From: Vibrio sp. Y2-5
GTDB taxonomy: Bacteria > Pseudomonadota > Gammaproteobacteria > Enterobacterales > Vibrionaceae
Direction of reading: 5' to 3'
Length of the DNA stretch: 64,000 nt
Assembly: GCF_014596725.1 (NCBI RefSeq)
Contig: NZ_JACVEG010000003.1
Span: forward strand, 203,884 to 267,883
The notes beneath the pieces are model-generated. The model had not been told where the DNA came from, ran no database searches, and saw nothing but the letters and a program-made list of their open reading frames with translations. Every line of letters begins with the position of its first letter. The first letter of the stretch is position 1. Positions 55,210 through 64,000 of the stretch are shown one piece after another. The position numbers were made by a program, and so were the translations under genes.

Positions 55210-55224
55210 TGGCACGCATCTTGA
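55210..55224 (+). promoter_or_regulatory. Sigma-54-like promoter of lafB operon
   Basis: TGGCAC-GCATC-TTGA matches the sigma-54 consensus TGGCAC-N5-TTGC except for the last base. It lies 76 bases before the lafB start and its flanks are nearly the same as those of the flgB box. Confidence 0.65.
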
Positions 55225-55299
55225 AATATACGTTCATTCAAGTCAGATATGTATAGCCAGATATAAGTAGCACTCAGGCTGATATCAGGGAGAAAACAA

Positions 55300-56637
55300 A
55301 TGAGTTCGATCGATCCAATAACTATGGCAACACAGCTTGCAACCTATGACGTGCAGGCATTTCAAACTCGTTATGATACACAGAACACTCAGTATCAATC
55401 TCAACTGACAGCACTGGGCAAGATAGAAACGGCACTCAGAGATTTTCGCACCGCTATTAATGAAATAAACAGTTCTACTAGCAGCATCGTAAAAAATAGT
55501 GCGACCACCTCTTCTGATGGTTATCTTTCTGCAACTGCCGATGCGACGGCACTTTCAGGTAGTTACCAGTTTTTTGTTGAACAAATTGCAACGGCTCACC
55601 AAGTTTCCACCGATATGCCAGCTAACTTAGATGCTAGCACTGTGGTGCCTTCAACAGGAACGCTCGACTTTAGCATCAATGGCGAAACTATGTCTTTAGA
55701 CCTATCCACTATTGATAGTAATGGTGACGGTGTATCAACCATGGCAGAACTCGTCACTGCGATTAACGGTGATAGTAGCAACCCCGGCGTTAACGCCACA
55801 TTGGTACGCTCGAACGGCCAAACTTACTTTATGCTTTCCAGTGAAGAAACCGGCGTTAACAACGCGATTAATGTTAGTGCTTCAGGTACAGGCCAAGCAT
55901 GGTTTGAAAATGCTTTCGCTAATCTGACCGAAATTACCGCACCACAAGATGCGATCATTTGGGCTGGTGCCCAAGGAACCGGTCTCCAGTTAACCAGTAG
56001 TAGTAATACTTTCGAAAACGTTGTTGATGGTGTTGATATCACTGTATCTAAAGCACAAGCATCGGGCGAGGCGCCAATATCGATGACAGTTGCGCCCGAT
56101 CAGGAAGGCACAACAGAACAGATGGATTCGATTATCAAAGCGTATAACAGCTTAATGTCGACTATAGACAGATACACCACAATCGGTGACGAAGATACTG
56201 CCCGCGGTGTACTCGCGGGAGATTCAACCGTTCGTTCCATAGAAGCTCAGCTCAAAACGACTATACGTGAGCAATTTTCTGGAATACGCCTCGCTGATCT
56301 TGGCATTGAAATCAGTCGCGATGGAAGTATGAGTATTGATAGCGACAAGTTCGAAGAAGCTCAGACGACCAATAGTCAGGCTTTGAACACCTTCTTCAAT
56401 GGTGACGGTAATCTTTTAGATTCTATCGATGAAATGATGGAGCCCTATCTCCAGTTTTCAACCGGTATGTTTTCATCACGTAAAGATGCGTTACGTCAAA
56501 CTCTCGATCGTATCAGCGATAGACAAGAAGCCTTAGAACGAAAATATGAGATGTCTTATAACCGCTACCTAAAGCAATTTACCCAAATGAACCAAATTAT
56601 TACCCAAATGAATCAGACAATGTCGATGTTCGGCTAA
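55300..56637 (+). CDS. lafB: Lateral filament cap LafB (FliD)
   Basis: A 445-residue FliD-type cap protein. N-terminal region DPITMATQLATYDVQAFQTRYDTQNTQYQSQLTALGKIETALRDF and C-terminal heptads (LERKYEMSYNRYLKQFTQMNQIITQMNQTMSMF) are diagnostic. It is the first gene of the rightward lafBCDEFSTU run. Confidence 0.93.
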   Translation: MSSIDPITMATQLATYDVQAFQTRYDTQNTQYQSQLTALGKIETALRDFRTAINEINSSTSSIVKNSATTSSDGYLSATADATALSGSYQFFVEQIATAHQVSTDMPANLDASTVVPSTGTLDFSINGETMSLDLSTIDSNGDGVSTMAELVTAINGDSSNPGVNATLVRSNGQTYFMLSSEETGVNNAINVSASGTGQAWFENAFANLTEITAPQDAIIWAGAQGTGLQLTSSSNTFENVVDGVDITVSKAQASGEAPISMTVAPDQEGTTEQMDSIIKAYNSLMSTIDRYTTIGDEDTARGVLAGDSTVRSIEAQLKTTIREQFSGIRLADLGIEISRDGSMSIDSDKFEEAQTTNSQALNTFFNGDGNLLDSIDEMMEPYLQFSTGMFSSRKDALRQTLDRISDRQEALERKYEMSYNRYLKQFTQMNQIITQMNQTMSMFG

Positions 56638-56658
56638 GTCTGATCAAGGAGAGACTTT

Positions 56659-57045
56659 ATGTTAATGGATTCTGGTTATGACTCATACCAACAAGTGGAC
56701 TTAAACGCTCAAGCCGCAGCAGCAACTCCACACCAATTGGTCGTTATGCTTATAGACGGTCTACTCGATGAAGTAGAACGTATCCGCGGCCACCTTGCTG
56801 AGGGGCGTCTAGCGGCTAAAGGCGCAGCCATAAGTAAATGTATGAATATTTTAATTGGTTTAGACAGTGCTCTCGACATAGAGAACGGTGGCGAGCTAGC
56901 AGAAAACCTACATCAGTTATACGACTTCTGCCAAATCGAGCTTTATCAAGCAAGCGTACAGAAAGACGTGCAACGCTTAACCAATGTTGAAACTGTGATG
57001 GGCAACATTAGAGAAGGATGGGTCAATTTTGGGCAACATGCGTAA
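56659..57045 (+). CDS. lafC: Lateral flagellin chaperone LafC (FliS)
   Basis: A 128-residue FliS protein. Y-x-x-Y (SYQQVDLNAQAAAATPHQLVVMLIDGLLDEVERIRGHL) and helical bundle fit FliS. It prevents flagellin polymerisation in the cytosol before export. It overlaps lafD by some bases. Confidence 0.92.
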   Translation: MLMDSGYDSYQQVDLNAQAAAATPHQLVVMLIDGLLDEVERIRGHLAEGRLAAKGAAISKCMNILIGLDSALDIENGGELAENLHQLYDFCQIELYQASVQKDVQRLTNVETVMGNIREGWVNFGQHA

Positions 57046-57343
57046 GGTTTCAGCGGAGCGTTTCCGCTTTCTGACTCAACGGATAACGATAGCGACAAAG
57101 ATGCAGGATTGGCGTGCTATTGCCCGTTACGACTCTGAGCTTAGTGAGCTTTTAAGTGCGGGTAGAGACTCTCTAACAGACCCACGTATTGTCCCGCATG
57201 TTGCTGAGGTAAAGGCTGCACATAAAGCAGCTTATGACGCTCTAAAAGAAGCGAGTTCAAAATTGGAAGCTCAAATGTCCAAGGCTAACGAGCAACAGGA
57301 AGGCACATTGGCCTATCAGTTAGCGATGTCAATGGAGGACTAG
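57029..57343 (+). CDS. lafD: Lateral FliT-like protein LafD
   Basis: A 104-residue helical protein in the FliT position, between FliS and the hook-length gene. It has ITIATKMQDWRAIARYDSELSELL, and its overall helical character fits an export chaperone for FliD. The start is TTG 57029 (with AAGGATGGG upstream) or ATG 57038. It overlaps the lafC end. Confidence 0.75.
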   Translation: MGNMRKVSAERFRFLTQRITIATKMQDWRAIARYDSELSELLSAGRDSLTDPRIVPHVAEVKAAHKAAYDALKEASSKLEAQMSKANEQQEGTLAYQLAMSMED

Positions 57344-57346
57344 TTT

Positions 57347-58420
57347 TTGCAAGGACTGACCACAACTCAACAAACAACATCACCTGTAAAAGAGAATGCC
57401 TCTTTTACTAAATCAGTGCACCAGGCGCGTAGTTTTAATAGCGATGGGCAAGCGAACTCTGAAGTCTTTACTCTTGTTCAAATTCCATTTAATTCCGCAT
57501 TGTCTTTAACGGAACATAAGCCTGTAGTCGATGACAATCCACACGCCACAAAGTCAAACGAACAACAAGTCAGTGATGATACTCAACAAGAGTTAACTAT
57601 GTTGGTTCCGCCTACAGTTAGTATTGTGCAAGAAACAACCAACCCTGAATCCAGAAGCAACGCACAAGCACAAGGTGTAATTGTAGCTGGGTTTAATTTT
57701 GCCAATGGACAATCTACTCAAGGCAGAAATATAACAGGGTCTGAAGCTGGCGCATTGAACAACCAGATATCAGTTCCCCAAGCTACAAACGCAAATTTAT
57801 TGCAAACTCCGTTAACAAACCCAGAAGTTAACAGTAGGACATCAAATACGCCTGTTGCAGACATCAAACTTGTCAGTGCAATCAACAGTGAGCTCAGTAA
57901 CATAGGAGCCTCACAGCTAGATCCAACAGCACAATCAGCCCCCCTACACTCTTCATCTACTACAAATGTAACAACAGTTGAAAACCGACCAGAATGGGCA
58001 ACCGTACGCATTGATACTCAGGCCGGGAAATGGGGCGAGCAGATGCTTCAGGTATTGCATGATCGTGTAACACTGCAAGCTCAACAAAACCTTCAGGAAG
58101 CAAAGATTCGTCTCGACCCACCGGATCTTGGAAAACTGGATTTGGTCGTTCGCATAGAAGGAGACCGCCTAAGTGTACAAATCAATGCGAATAGCGCAGC
58201 GACACGAGAAGCGCTAGTGCAGGTTTCGGATCGTCTACGTACTGAGCTTCAGGAACAAAATTTCGTCAATGTTGATGTCAACGTCGGCTCAGATCAACGC
58301 AATCAACAGCAAAGTCAAACCTTTGAAGAGCAAAACGGCAGAATTTATGACGCGAGAGAAACCTCTTCAGACCAAGAGTATACGCCAACGTCTGAACATT
58401 GGCTCAGTGCACAAGCCTAA
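57347..58420 (+). CDS. lafE: Lateral hook-length control protein LafE (FliK)
   Basis: A 357-residue protein. The first 220 residues are Thr/Asn/Ser/Gln-rich and disordered-looking, as in FliK rulers. The C-terminal Flg_hook domain has LQEAKIRLDPPDLGKLDLVVRIEGDRLSVQINANSAATREAL. It measures hook length and triggers the FlhB switch. The start is TTG 57347 with GGAGG nine bases ahead. Confidence 0.9.
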   Translation: MQGLTTTQQTTSPVKENASFTKSVHQARSFNSDGQANSEVFTLVQIPFNSALSLTEHKPVVDDNPHATKSNEQQVSDDTQQELTMLVPPTVSIVQETTNPESRSNAQAQGVIVAGFNFANGQSTQGRNITGSEAGALNNQISVPQATNANLLQTPLTNPEVNSRTSNTPVADIKLVSAINSELSNIGASQLDPTAQSAPLHSSSTTNVTTVENRPEWATVRIDTQAGKWGEQMLQVLHDRVTLQAQQNLQEAKIRLDPPDLGKLDLVVRIEGDRLSVQINANSAATREALVQVSDRLRTELQEQNFVNVDVNVGSDQRNQQQSQTFEEQNGRIYDARETSSDQEYTPTSEHWLSAQA

Positions 58421-58443
58421 AGCGAATATCCTAGGAAATAGTT

Positions 58444-58941
58444 ATGTCCAAAAAACAAATTATCACAATGTTTATCATGGTACTCGTCACTAACATGCTC
58501 GTTACAGGTGGTATCGTATTTGGCGGTATTATGTATCTAAAGTCCCCGAACAATAGCGAATCAAATAGTTGGTTTGCGCAATCCCCATTGTCTTTTCTAA
58601 CCTACAACTCGCCAGAAGACGCTCAAGCTCCAAGCTTTCGTTCACTAGAGAAAGTAGTACTCAGTATTAAAGGGGAAAAACAAAATCATTTCCTTATGCT
58701 TGAAATTGCCGTGGAAACCAGATATCCGGAAGCCATTGAAAATATAAACGATTATATGCCTGTTGTTCATAACTCAATGATCAAACTGTTTAGCGATAAA
58801 ACCTATGAGGATATTCAGCAAGACGGCATCATCGACAAATTGCAAAACGAAGTGAAACAGTCCGTTCTTTCAGCGTTTGATAAAACAGATATTCTTCACA
58901 ACATCGACGATGTGCTTCTTACTAAATTTGTTGTGCAGTAA
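58444..58941 (+). CDS. lafF: Lateral FliL-like protein LafF
   Basis: A 165-residue protein with one N-terminal helix (about residues 6-30) and a FliL domain (SLEKVVLSIKGEKQNHFLMLEIAVETRYPEAIENINDYMPVVHNSMIKLFSDKTYEDIQ). FliL stabilises stator units. Confidence 0.9.
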   Translation: MSKKQIITMFIMVLVTNMLVTGGIVFGGIMYLKSPNNSESNSWFAQSPLSFLTYNSPEDAQAPSFRSLEKVVLSIKGEKQNHFLMLEIAVETRYPEAIENINDYMPVVHNSMIKLFSDKTYEDIQQDGIIDKLQNEVKQSVLSAFDKTDILHNIDDVLLTKFVVQ

Positions 58942-58952
58942 GGTCAAGACAT

Positions 58953-59681
58953 ATGTTGGACATGCAGTATCAAGACGCTTACAGTCACTCAGAAGACATA
59001 AACTCCCCTGCTGTTGCCATTGATGAAAATTACCTACTCAGTCATTTTCAACATCTAGTGAAAAGGGTTTCTAACCAATTGCGTGTTCATGCCAATACCC
59101 ATTGCAGTATCGAAGACATGCAACAAGTCGGGTTAATTGGCTTACTCGAAGCAGGACGCCGCTATGGTGACATTGATGACCCAAACTTTCCGGCATTCGC
59201 CGTATGCCGTATCCGGGGAGCGATTCTAGATGAACTGCGCCGGCTCGACTGGCGCTCAAGAAAAACACGACAAGACGCACACCAACTGAATGATGTTACT
59301 CGTGACTTAACGAGAAAACTCGGAAGACAACCGTCTGAAAGTGAGATTATTCAGGCCTTGGGAACCAATGGGGAAGACTATCATTCTCGTCTAAATGCGT
59401 TAGTTGCTGGTGAAATGCAAAGCCTCGATCAACTGATTGAAAACGGCGTTGAGCATTTTTCCGAAGATGGCTACGACAGCATTTCACATGAACATACTCG
59501 TCGAAGCTTGGAACGATCAGTAGAGCAGCTCAATAAACGTGAACAACTACTGCTAACGCTGTTTTATCAACATGAACTTAACCTAAACGAAATTGCGCTC
59601 GTACTCGATTTAACACCAGCCCGTGTTTGTCAGTTACACAAACAGGCGCTCAACCAACTCAATCATCATTTGTCTTCTTAG
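58953..59681 (+). CDS. lafS: Lateral sigma-28 factor LafS (FliA)
   Basis: A 242-residue sigma factor. Region 2 (DMQQVGLIGLLEAGRRYGDIDDPNFPAFAVCRIRGAILDELRRLDW) and region 4 (LNLNEIALVLDLTPARVCQLHKQALNQL) are those of FliA. It directs late lateral genes such as lafA, and FlgM is its antagonist. Confidence 0.95.
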   Translation: MLDMQYQDAYSHSEDINSPAVAIDENYLLSHFQHLVKRVSNQLRVHANTHCSIEDMQQVGLIGLLEAGRRYGDIDDPNFPAFAVCRIRGAILDELRRLDWRSRKTRQDAHQLNDVTRDLTRKLGRQPSESEIIQALGTNGEDYHSRLNALVAGEMQSLDQLIENGVEHFSEDGYDSISHEHTRRSLERSVEQLNKREQLLLTLFYQHELNLNEIALVLDLTPARVCQLHKQALNQLNHHLSS

Positions 59682-59690
59682 GAGTCACTT

Positions 59691-60548
59691 ATGCAAAAGT
59701 TTCTTGGCGCCGTCATTATTTTATTATGTGTATTTGGCGGCTATATGTGGGCTGGCGGCAGCCTAATTGCCATTTGGCAACCGGCCGAATTTCTTATCAT
59801 TATTGGTGCAGCTTTAGGTTCAATTATCATTGGTAATCCACCACATGTGATTAAGGAAATACGTCTTCAATTACGCATGATTTTGCGTCAACCCAAAGAT
59901 GAGCAGAAATACTACATGGAGCTGATGGCTTTACTTCAGATTCTTCTGGAGACGGTTCGTACCAGTGGATTTAAATCTTTGGACCAACATATTGAAGCCC
60001 CACAAAGCAGCACCATATTCTCTCGCTACCCTCGTATCGCTAAAGACTATAGAGTCGTCGCCTTCATTGCGGATAACCTTCGTCTCATGGCAATGGGACA
60101 GATGTCACCTCATGAACTTGAAGGACTGCTCGAACAGGAAATAGATGCTGTTCAGGCGGATTTAATGGTGCCATCAAGATCGATTCAACGTACAGCCGAA
60201 GCTTTACCAGGATTTGGTATTTTGGCGGCGGTAGGCGGCATTATTATTACAATGCAATCAATTGACGGTTCTATCGCCCTTATCGGCCATCATGTTGCTG
60301 CTGCTCTCGTTGGCACCTTTATCGGTATTTTTGGTTGTTACTGCTGCTTAGACCCACTAAGTAATGCCATGGCTCAAAGAGTTAAACGCAATATGTCTGC
60401 TTTCGAATGTATTCGGGCAAGCCTTGTGGCATACGTAGCAAAAAAACCTACGTTACTTTCGATTGACGCTGGCCGTAAACACATTCAGTTAGACATCAAG
60501 CCAACTTTTAACGAAATGGAAAAATGGCTAACTGAGCAGGAGGTATAA
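59691..60548 (+). CDS. lafT: Lateral stator LafT (MotA)
   Basis: A 285-residue stator subunit with four helices and the MotA signature [21 protein letters not shown]. It pairs with LafU; lateral stators of this type use protons. The stop overlaps lafU by one base. AGGAG precedes the ATG. Confidence 0.95.
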   Translation: MQKFLGAVIILLCVFGGYMWAGGSLIAIWQPAEFLIIIGAALGSIIIGNPPHVIKEIRLQLRMILRQPKDEQKYYMELMALLQILLETVRTSGFKSLDQHIEAPQSSTIFSRYPRIAKDYRVVAFIADNLRLMAMGQMSPHELEGLLEQEIDAVQADLMVPSRSIQRTAEALPGFGILAAVGGIIITMQSIDGSIALIGHHVAAALVGTFIGIFGCYCCLDPLSNAMAQRVKRNMSAFECIRASLVAYVAKKPTLLSIDAGRKHIQLDIKPTFNEMEKWLTEQEV

Positions 60549-61534
60549 TGCAAAAGGAGCATATAGTGTTCAAACGCGCTAAGGCGCATGAACACGATGA
60601 ACACCATGGAGGAGCCTGGAAAGTTGCGTTCGCAGATTTCATGATCGCCTTAATGGCGCTATTCCTCGTACTGTGGATCATGCAGGTTTCCAACGAGAAG
60701 GAAAGGCAAGCTATCGTTGCTCAAATCGCGAAAGCCAGCATTTTTGAAAGCGCAGGAAACCCTTTTGACACGTCACAAAGTTTGTCTCCTATTGATTTGG
60801 AAACCAATTCATCGACAGTACCAAGTAAAGCTGATTCCAATCATACTGTTACATCGTTTTATAGTGGCGACGGTGAAGGACCTGAATCTGATTCACTGAT
60901 TGATGGAACCTTTGATACTCAAGAAGAGTTAGCATTACTCGCTAAAGTGATCGAAAACATGATCAAACAGATAAATGCCGAAGGTAATGTGTTCGTTTCC
61001 GTCACACCACAAGGTTTACGCATCGTTCTACAAGATGACTTCCGACAACATATGTTTGATCGTGGGGGTACAGAGTTAACACCGTACTTTGAAGATTTGC
61101 TGTTGGCTCTGGCTCCGATATTTCAACGCGTGAAAAACTCTTTGATTATCAGTGGGCACACAGACTCCGTCGCTTTTAAGCGCGCATTTAGTCATAACAC
61201 CAACTGGGAATTATCAGCGAATCGAGCCAATATCGCTCGTCAAACTTTAGTTGCAGGAGGCATGCCGGAAGAACGCGTGTTACAAGTTACCGGGATGTCA
61301 AATCGAGCTCTACTCAACCCTGAAAATCCTAATGGCAGTGAAAACCGCCGAATTGAACTGTTCGTTCTCACTACGACTGCTTCACTGGTATTGGAAACAC
61401 TGTTTAAAAGCGAAGACAATGAGCTTGAAAAGGCGAAAGATAAAGCTGATTTCAATCAACCTGTCTTACGTCAGGAAGCAATTAACTACCCCGTAGAAGT
61501 CGATAACACAAACAGCAAACGCCAAAAATCTTAA
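60548..61534 (+). CDS. lafU: Lateral stator LafU (MotB)
   Basis: A 328-residue stator partner. A plug-TM region near residues 25-47 ([22 protein letters not shown]) contains the ion-carrying Asp (DFMIAL). The C-terminal OmpA-like domain (about 190-280) has [14 protein letters not shown] and GSENRRIEL for binding peptidoglycan. It is last of the laf run, followed by a terminator. Confidence 0.95.
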   Translation: MQKEHIVFKRAKAHEHDEHHGGAWKVAFADFMIALMALFLVLWIMQVSNEKERQAIVAQIAKASIFESAGNPFDTSQSLSPIDLETNSSTVPSKADSNHTVTSFYSGDGEGPESDSLIDGTFDTQEELALLAKVIENMIKQINAEGNVFVSVTPQGLRIVLQDDFRQHMFDRGGTELTPYFEDLLLALAPIFQRVKNSLIISGHTDSVAFKRAFSHNTNWELSANRANIARQTLVAGGMPEERVLQVTGMSNRALLNPENPNGSENRRIELFVLTTTASLVLETLFKSEDNELEKAKDKADFNQPVLRQEAINYPVEVDNTNSKRQKS

Positions 61535-61543
61535 ACATATCTT

Positions 61544-61584
61544 CACCCTCTGGCCCTAATTACAAACCAGAGGGTGATCTCTTT
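61544..61584 (+). terminator. Terminator of the lafB-lafU operon
   Basis: CACCCTCTGG and CCAGAGGGTG form a 10-bp stem with a 13-base loop, followed by ATCTCTTT. Confidence 0.85.
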
Positions 61585-61613
61585 AAGCGTCTTATAACTT
61601 TACTGAGTACACC

Positions 61614-61901
61614 ATGGATCGACATAACAACGAGAGCTGCGAAAAAGCCAATCTTAAAAAAGCGCTTTTATGGCTCATTGTTGTTGACTATTTTTTACTG
61701 ACTACCTTTCTTTTCCAGTTAACCCATTTAACTATTAATAGTGGCACTTCGATAAGTCTTCTACTTGTTATATACAACGTCATATTGACAGGTCTTTGCT
61801 TCCTGCAAACAACCAAATACGAAACTTATATCATTTATCCGACTATTACAGCTACACTGCTGTCGTTTATCTGTTTTCTTTACTTCTTCTTTCTAATTTA
61901 A
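61614..61901 (+). CDS. Small membrane protein, three helices
   Basis: A 95-residue protein with three hydrophobic stretches (about residues 17-36, 44-62 and 72-94) and a charged N-terminus (MDRHNNESCEKANLKKA). There is no good ribosome site. It may be real, but no family is recognised. Confidence 0.5.
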   Translation: MDRHNNESCEKANLKKALLWLIVVDYFLLTTFLFQLTHLTINSGTSISLLLVIYNVILTGLCFLQTTKYETYIIYPTITATLLSFICFLYFFFLI

Positions 61902-62076
61902 ATTAGTTGAAAACCTTAAAATAAAGCCCCACAACATAATGGGTACTTGGTGAAGATTCATGTACCAAGCTATCGTCAAAGCAGAGATAGGTTTGCATCA
62001 TTATCTGTGTATCGGTAAACTTTGCCGCTTTTCTACGCCACCTTAACTAAGCCACCTTACAAGCAGAGCGAATACC

Positions 62077-62307
62077 ATGAAACGAGTTGTTTTATACGTC
62101 AAAGACAAATGCCCACATTGCAAAGACGCACAACGATACCTTGATTCTAAAGGGATAAAATACCGCTTATGTAACGCGAAGATGGAACGTGGGCGTAAAG
62201 AACTCGATGCTATGGGTGCTCGCAGCGTTCCTGTGCTTAAAATTGGCGACCGTGTAATGATTGGTTGGAACCCGAACAACTTCGACCGCATGTACGGCAA
62301 AGGCTAA
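62077..62307 (+). CDS. Glutaredoxin family protein
   Basis: A 76-residue protein with the active-site CPHC (residues 13-16) after VVLYVKDK and SVPVLKIGDRVMIGW, the cis-Pro strand. It would reduce disulfides with glutathione. The gene stands alone. Confidence 0.88.
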   Translation: MKRVVLYVKDKCPHCKDAQRYLDSKGIKYRLCNAKMERGRKELDAMGARSVPVLKIGDRVMIGWNPNNFDRMYGKG

Positions 62308-62328
62308 GGCTTACGGCGCCTTAATGCC

Positions 62329-63198
62329 CTAAACGTATTTTTTGACGAACTCAATAAAGGTTCTGTCTGCATTCGACAAATAACCTTCTTTTCTCCAAGC
62401 CAGTGCCAAATCTAAATAGACGGGCGGATTAAACGGTATCGCTCGAACTTCTGATTCATGGTCAGTCACTAGCTCAAGTAACGCGGTAATCGCGTACTCG
62501 TGTTTCACAATGCTAAGAATCATTGGCAGTAAGTTGGTTTCAAACGAGATATTGGCTGATAATTTGTGTTCTTTACAGGTGTTGTCGATGAAGTCGCGGT
62601 GGAAATAGCCTGGTTTAAACATCACCAATTCATGGTCAAAAAATTCTTTGAATTCAATTTCTTTCTTCTCGGCAAGCTCGTGTTCTTTACCCACCACAGC
62701 AACCATTTGCGAAGACAAAAGAGGGTCAACTTCAAGATCTGGCGGAAGATCGTGATTGAGGATAACGCCAATGTCGAGTTCACCATTAAGTAGCATTTTG
62801 CGAATCGACTGCGTACCCGCTTCTACCATGGTCATCTTTAAATTGGGAAAATAGCTTTTAAACGCCATGATGATTTCTGGAAAGAAATACGACCCCATCA
62901 TACTGGGGGTGCCAAGCCGCACTTCTCCCTTCACTAACCCTTTTAGCTCATCTACCGCCAGTTGTGCGTCTTCCAGTTGTCGCAATATCCGTAACGCATG
63001 TTCAAGCAGTACTTCACCTTCATGAGTGAGGCTGACCTTTCTTTCATCACGCCTAAATAAAGTGACGCCCAGTTGTTGTTCAAACTTCTTAATCGCAATG
63101 CTTAAAGCGGGTTGAGCTATATGCAAAGCATTCGCTGCATGAGTAAAGCTCTGATGCTGTGCGACTTCGACAAAATATTTAAGGTGACGAGTTTCCAT
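62329..63198 (-). CDS. LysR family transcriptional regulator
   Basis: A 289-residue regulator. N-terminal HTH (residues 1-60, HLKYFVEVAQHQSFTHAANALHIAQPALSIAIKKFEQQLGVTLFRRDERKVSLT) and a periplasmic-binding-like effector domain. It is divergent from the MFS gene, so it probably controls it. Confidence 0.93.
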   Translation of the reverse strand: METRHLKYFVEVAQHQSFTHAANALHIAQPALSIAIKKFEQQLGVTLFRRDERKVSLTHEGEVLLEHALRILRQLEDAQLAVDELKGLVKGEVRLGTPSMMGSYFFPEIIMAFKSYFPNLKMTMVEAGTQSIRKMLLNGELDIGVILNHDLPPDLEVDPLLSSQMVAVVGKEHELAEKKEIEFKEFFDHELVMFKPGYFHRDFIDNTCKEHKLSANISFETNLLPMILSIVKHEYAITALLELVTDHESEVRAIPFNPPVYLDLALAWRKEGYLSNADRTFIEFVKKYV

Positions 63199-63331
63199 AA
63201 TTGGGCAATCAGCTATCTATAAATTATTTATATCGTGATTATAGTTTTAATATATTTTATTAATTTCTTTCACGCTGATAATTTGTGATCGTCTTCCAGT
63301 TTTACTCACCTGATGGTTTATTGAGAGCGTT
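63199..63331. promoter_or_regulatory. LysR/MFS divergent promoter region
   Basis: 133 A+T-rich bases between divergent starts, where LysR proteins usually bind T-N11-A sites. I cannot pick out a single box. Confidence 0.5.
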
Positions 63332-64000
63332 ATGATCGAATTACAAAGCCCGCAATACAAGAAAGTTACTTTTGCTCTCGCATTTGGTTCATTCCTCGTA
63401 TTCTGCAATCTCTATCTATTTCAACCCATGCTGCCCTATATGGCTAAGCACTTTGCGGTATCTGAAACGCAGATCAACTGGTTGTTTGCCGCTTCCACAT
63501 TCGCACTTTCAGTCTGTTTAGTGCCTTGGGCGATTACCTCAGAAGCGATAGGACGTCGAAGAGTCATGTTACTCGGTTTATTCGCCATGCCTTTTATCAG
63601 CCTAGTGATGTTAATCAGCGGCGAATTTTGGGTGATGGTTGCTGCAAGAGCGTTGCTTGGCGTTGCATTAGCGGCCTTCGCTTCTGTCGCCGTTGCCTAT
63701 ATGGTGGAAGAACTTTCACCTCAAGCTTTTAGCAAAGCTATTGGCGGGTATATTGCGGCGAATTCATTAGGTGGGATCAGCGGACGTATATTCGGTGGTT
63801 TGCTGACCGACGCTTTGGGTTGGCAACAAGCACTTATTATTGCGGCTATCTTCACTTTGCTGGGTGCGGTTTTAGTTTTAATTCTGTTACCTGTTCAAAA
63901 GAATTTCAAACCACAGCGTGGCCTTTTCTTCCACCACAATCGCGCGTTGGTAAAACACCTATCAAACAAAACACTTTGGTTTGCAATGTTGATTGGTGGC
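63332..64000 (+). CDS. MFS transporter (cut by the window edge)
   Basis: The first 223 residues of a major facilitator. About six helices are visible, with the first at residues 15-36 (ALAFGSFLVFCNLYLFQPML) and the MFS loop EAIGRRRVMLLGL. This layout with a divergent LysR gene resembles the YnfM group, for which substrates are not firmly known. The reading frame continues off the window. Confidence 0.9.
   Translation, partial: MIELQSPQYKKVTFALAFGSFLVFCNLYLFQPMLPYMAKHFAVSETQINWLFAASTFALSVCLVPWAITSEAIGRRRVMLLGLFAMPFISLVMLISGEFWVMVAARALLGVALAAFASVAVAYMVEELSPQAFSKAIGGYIAANSLGGISGRIFGGLLTDALGWQQALIIAAIFTLLGAVLVLILLPVQKNFKPQRGLFFHHNRALVKHLSNKTLWFAMLIGG

Overview
The window looks like chromosomal DNA of a Vibrio (family Vibrionaceae). 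The basis is a complete lateral (swarming) flagellar gene set with LafK-, MotY-, LafS- and LafTU-type proteins, tandem tRNA-Val(GAC) genes of gammaproteobacterial type, MetJ-regulated metA, and RlmF. The species cannot be fixed from sequence reading alone.

Region A (1-10.4 kb) is an accessory, phage-derived island. A tightly coupled leftward operon (7006 to 1003) encodes an unknown protein, a zinc-finger protein that may be the small terminase, the large terminase, a portal, a MuF-type head protein and a small Cys-rich protein. It stops at a bidirectional terminator facing a DUF2971 gene. No capsid, scaffold, protease or tail gene follows. To the right are an acidic small protein, a GroES-like co-chaperonin fused by ATGA overlap to a tyrosine recombinase, a non-coding block with a dense array of CCATGG palindromes around a pyrimidine/purine tract, and a GH108 endolysin. 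Two tRNA-Val genes border the island and are the likely attachment target. The set (packaging, integration and lysis, without visible capsid or tail genes) could be a degraded prophage or a satellite-like element.

Region B (10.8-25.7 kb) is mixed chromosomal content: a diguanylate cyclase, a DUF2726/zinc-ribbon protein, a periplasmic solute-binding protein with a CitA/CitB-like two-component system, a TolC-HlyD-ABC-2 permease efflux operon without its own ATPase, a P-loop kinase-like ATPase, metA, a TPR lipoprotein resembling PilF/PilW, rlmF and a YgjP-type metallopeptidase.

Region C (25.8-61.5 kb) is a single contiguous lateral flagellar locus. It holds flgBCDEFGHIJKL plus a flagellin-like gene (leftward), flgAMN plus a lytic transglycosylase (rightward), motY-lafK-fliEFGHIJ (leftward), fliMNPQR-flhBA plus a degenerate EAL gene (rightward), and lafA, then lafBCDEFSTU (rightward). 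LafK (sigma-54 activator) and LafS (sigma-28) with FlgM give the expected hierarchy. Two nearly identical sigma-54-like promoter boxes lie before flgB and lafB. Departures from the standard flagellar set include a FlgJ without its muramidase domain beside a separate transglycosylase, a short FliM lacking the CheY-binding peptide, a LafK receiver without its phosphoacceptor, and the catalytically dead EAL-like protein.

Region D (61.6-64 kb) holds a small membrane protein, a glutaredoxin, a LysR regulator and a divergent MFS transporter cut by the window edge.
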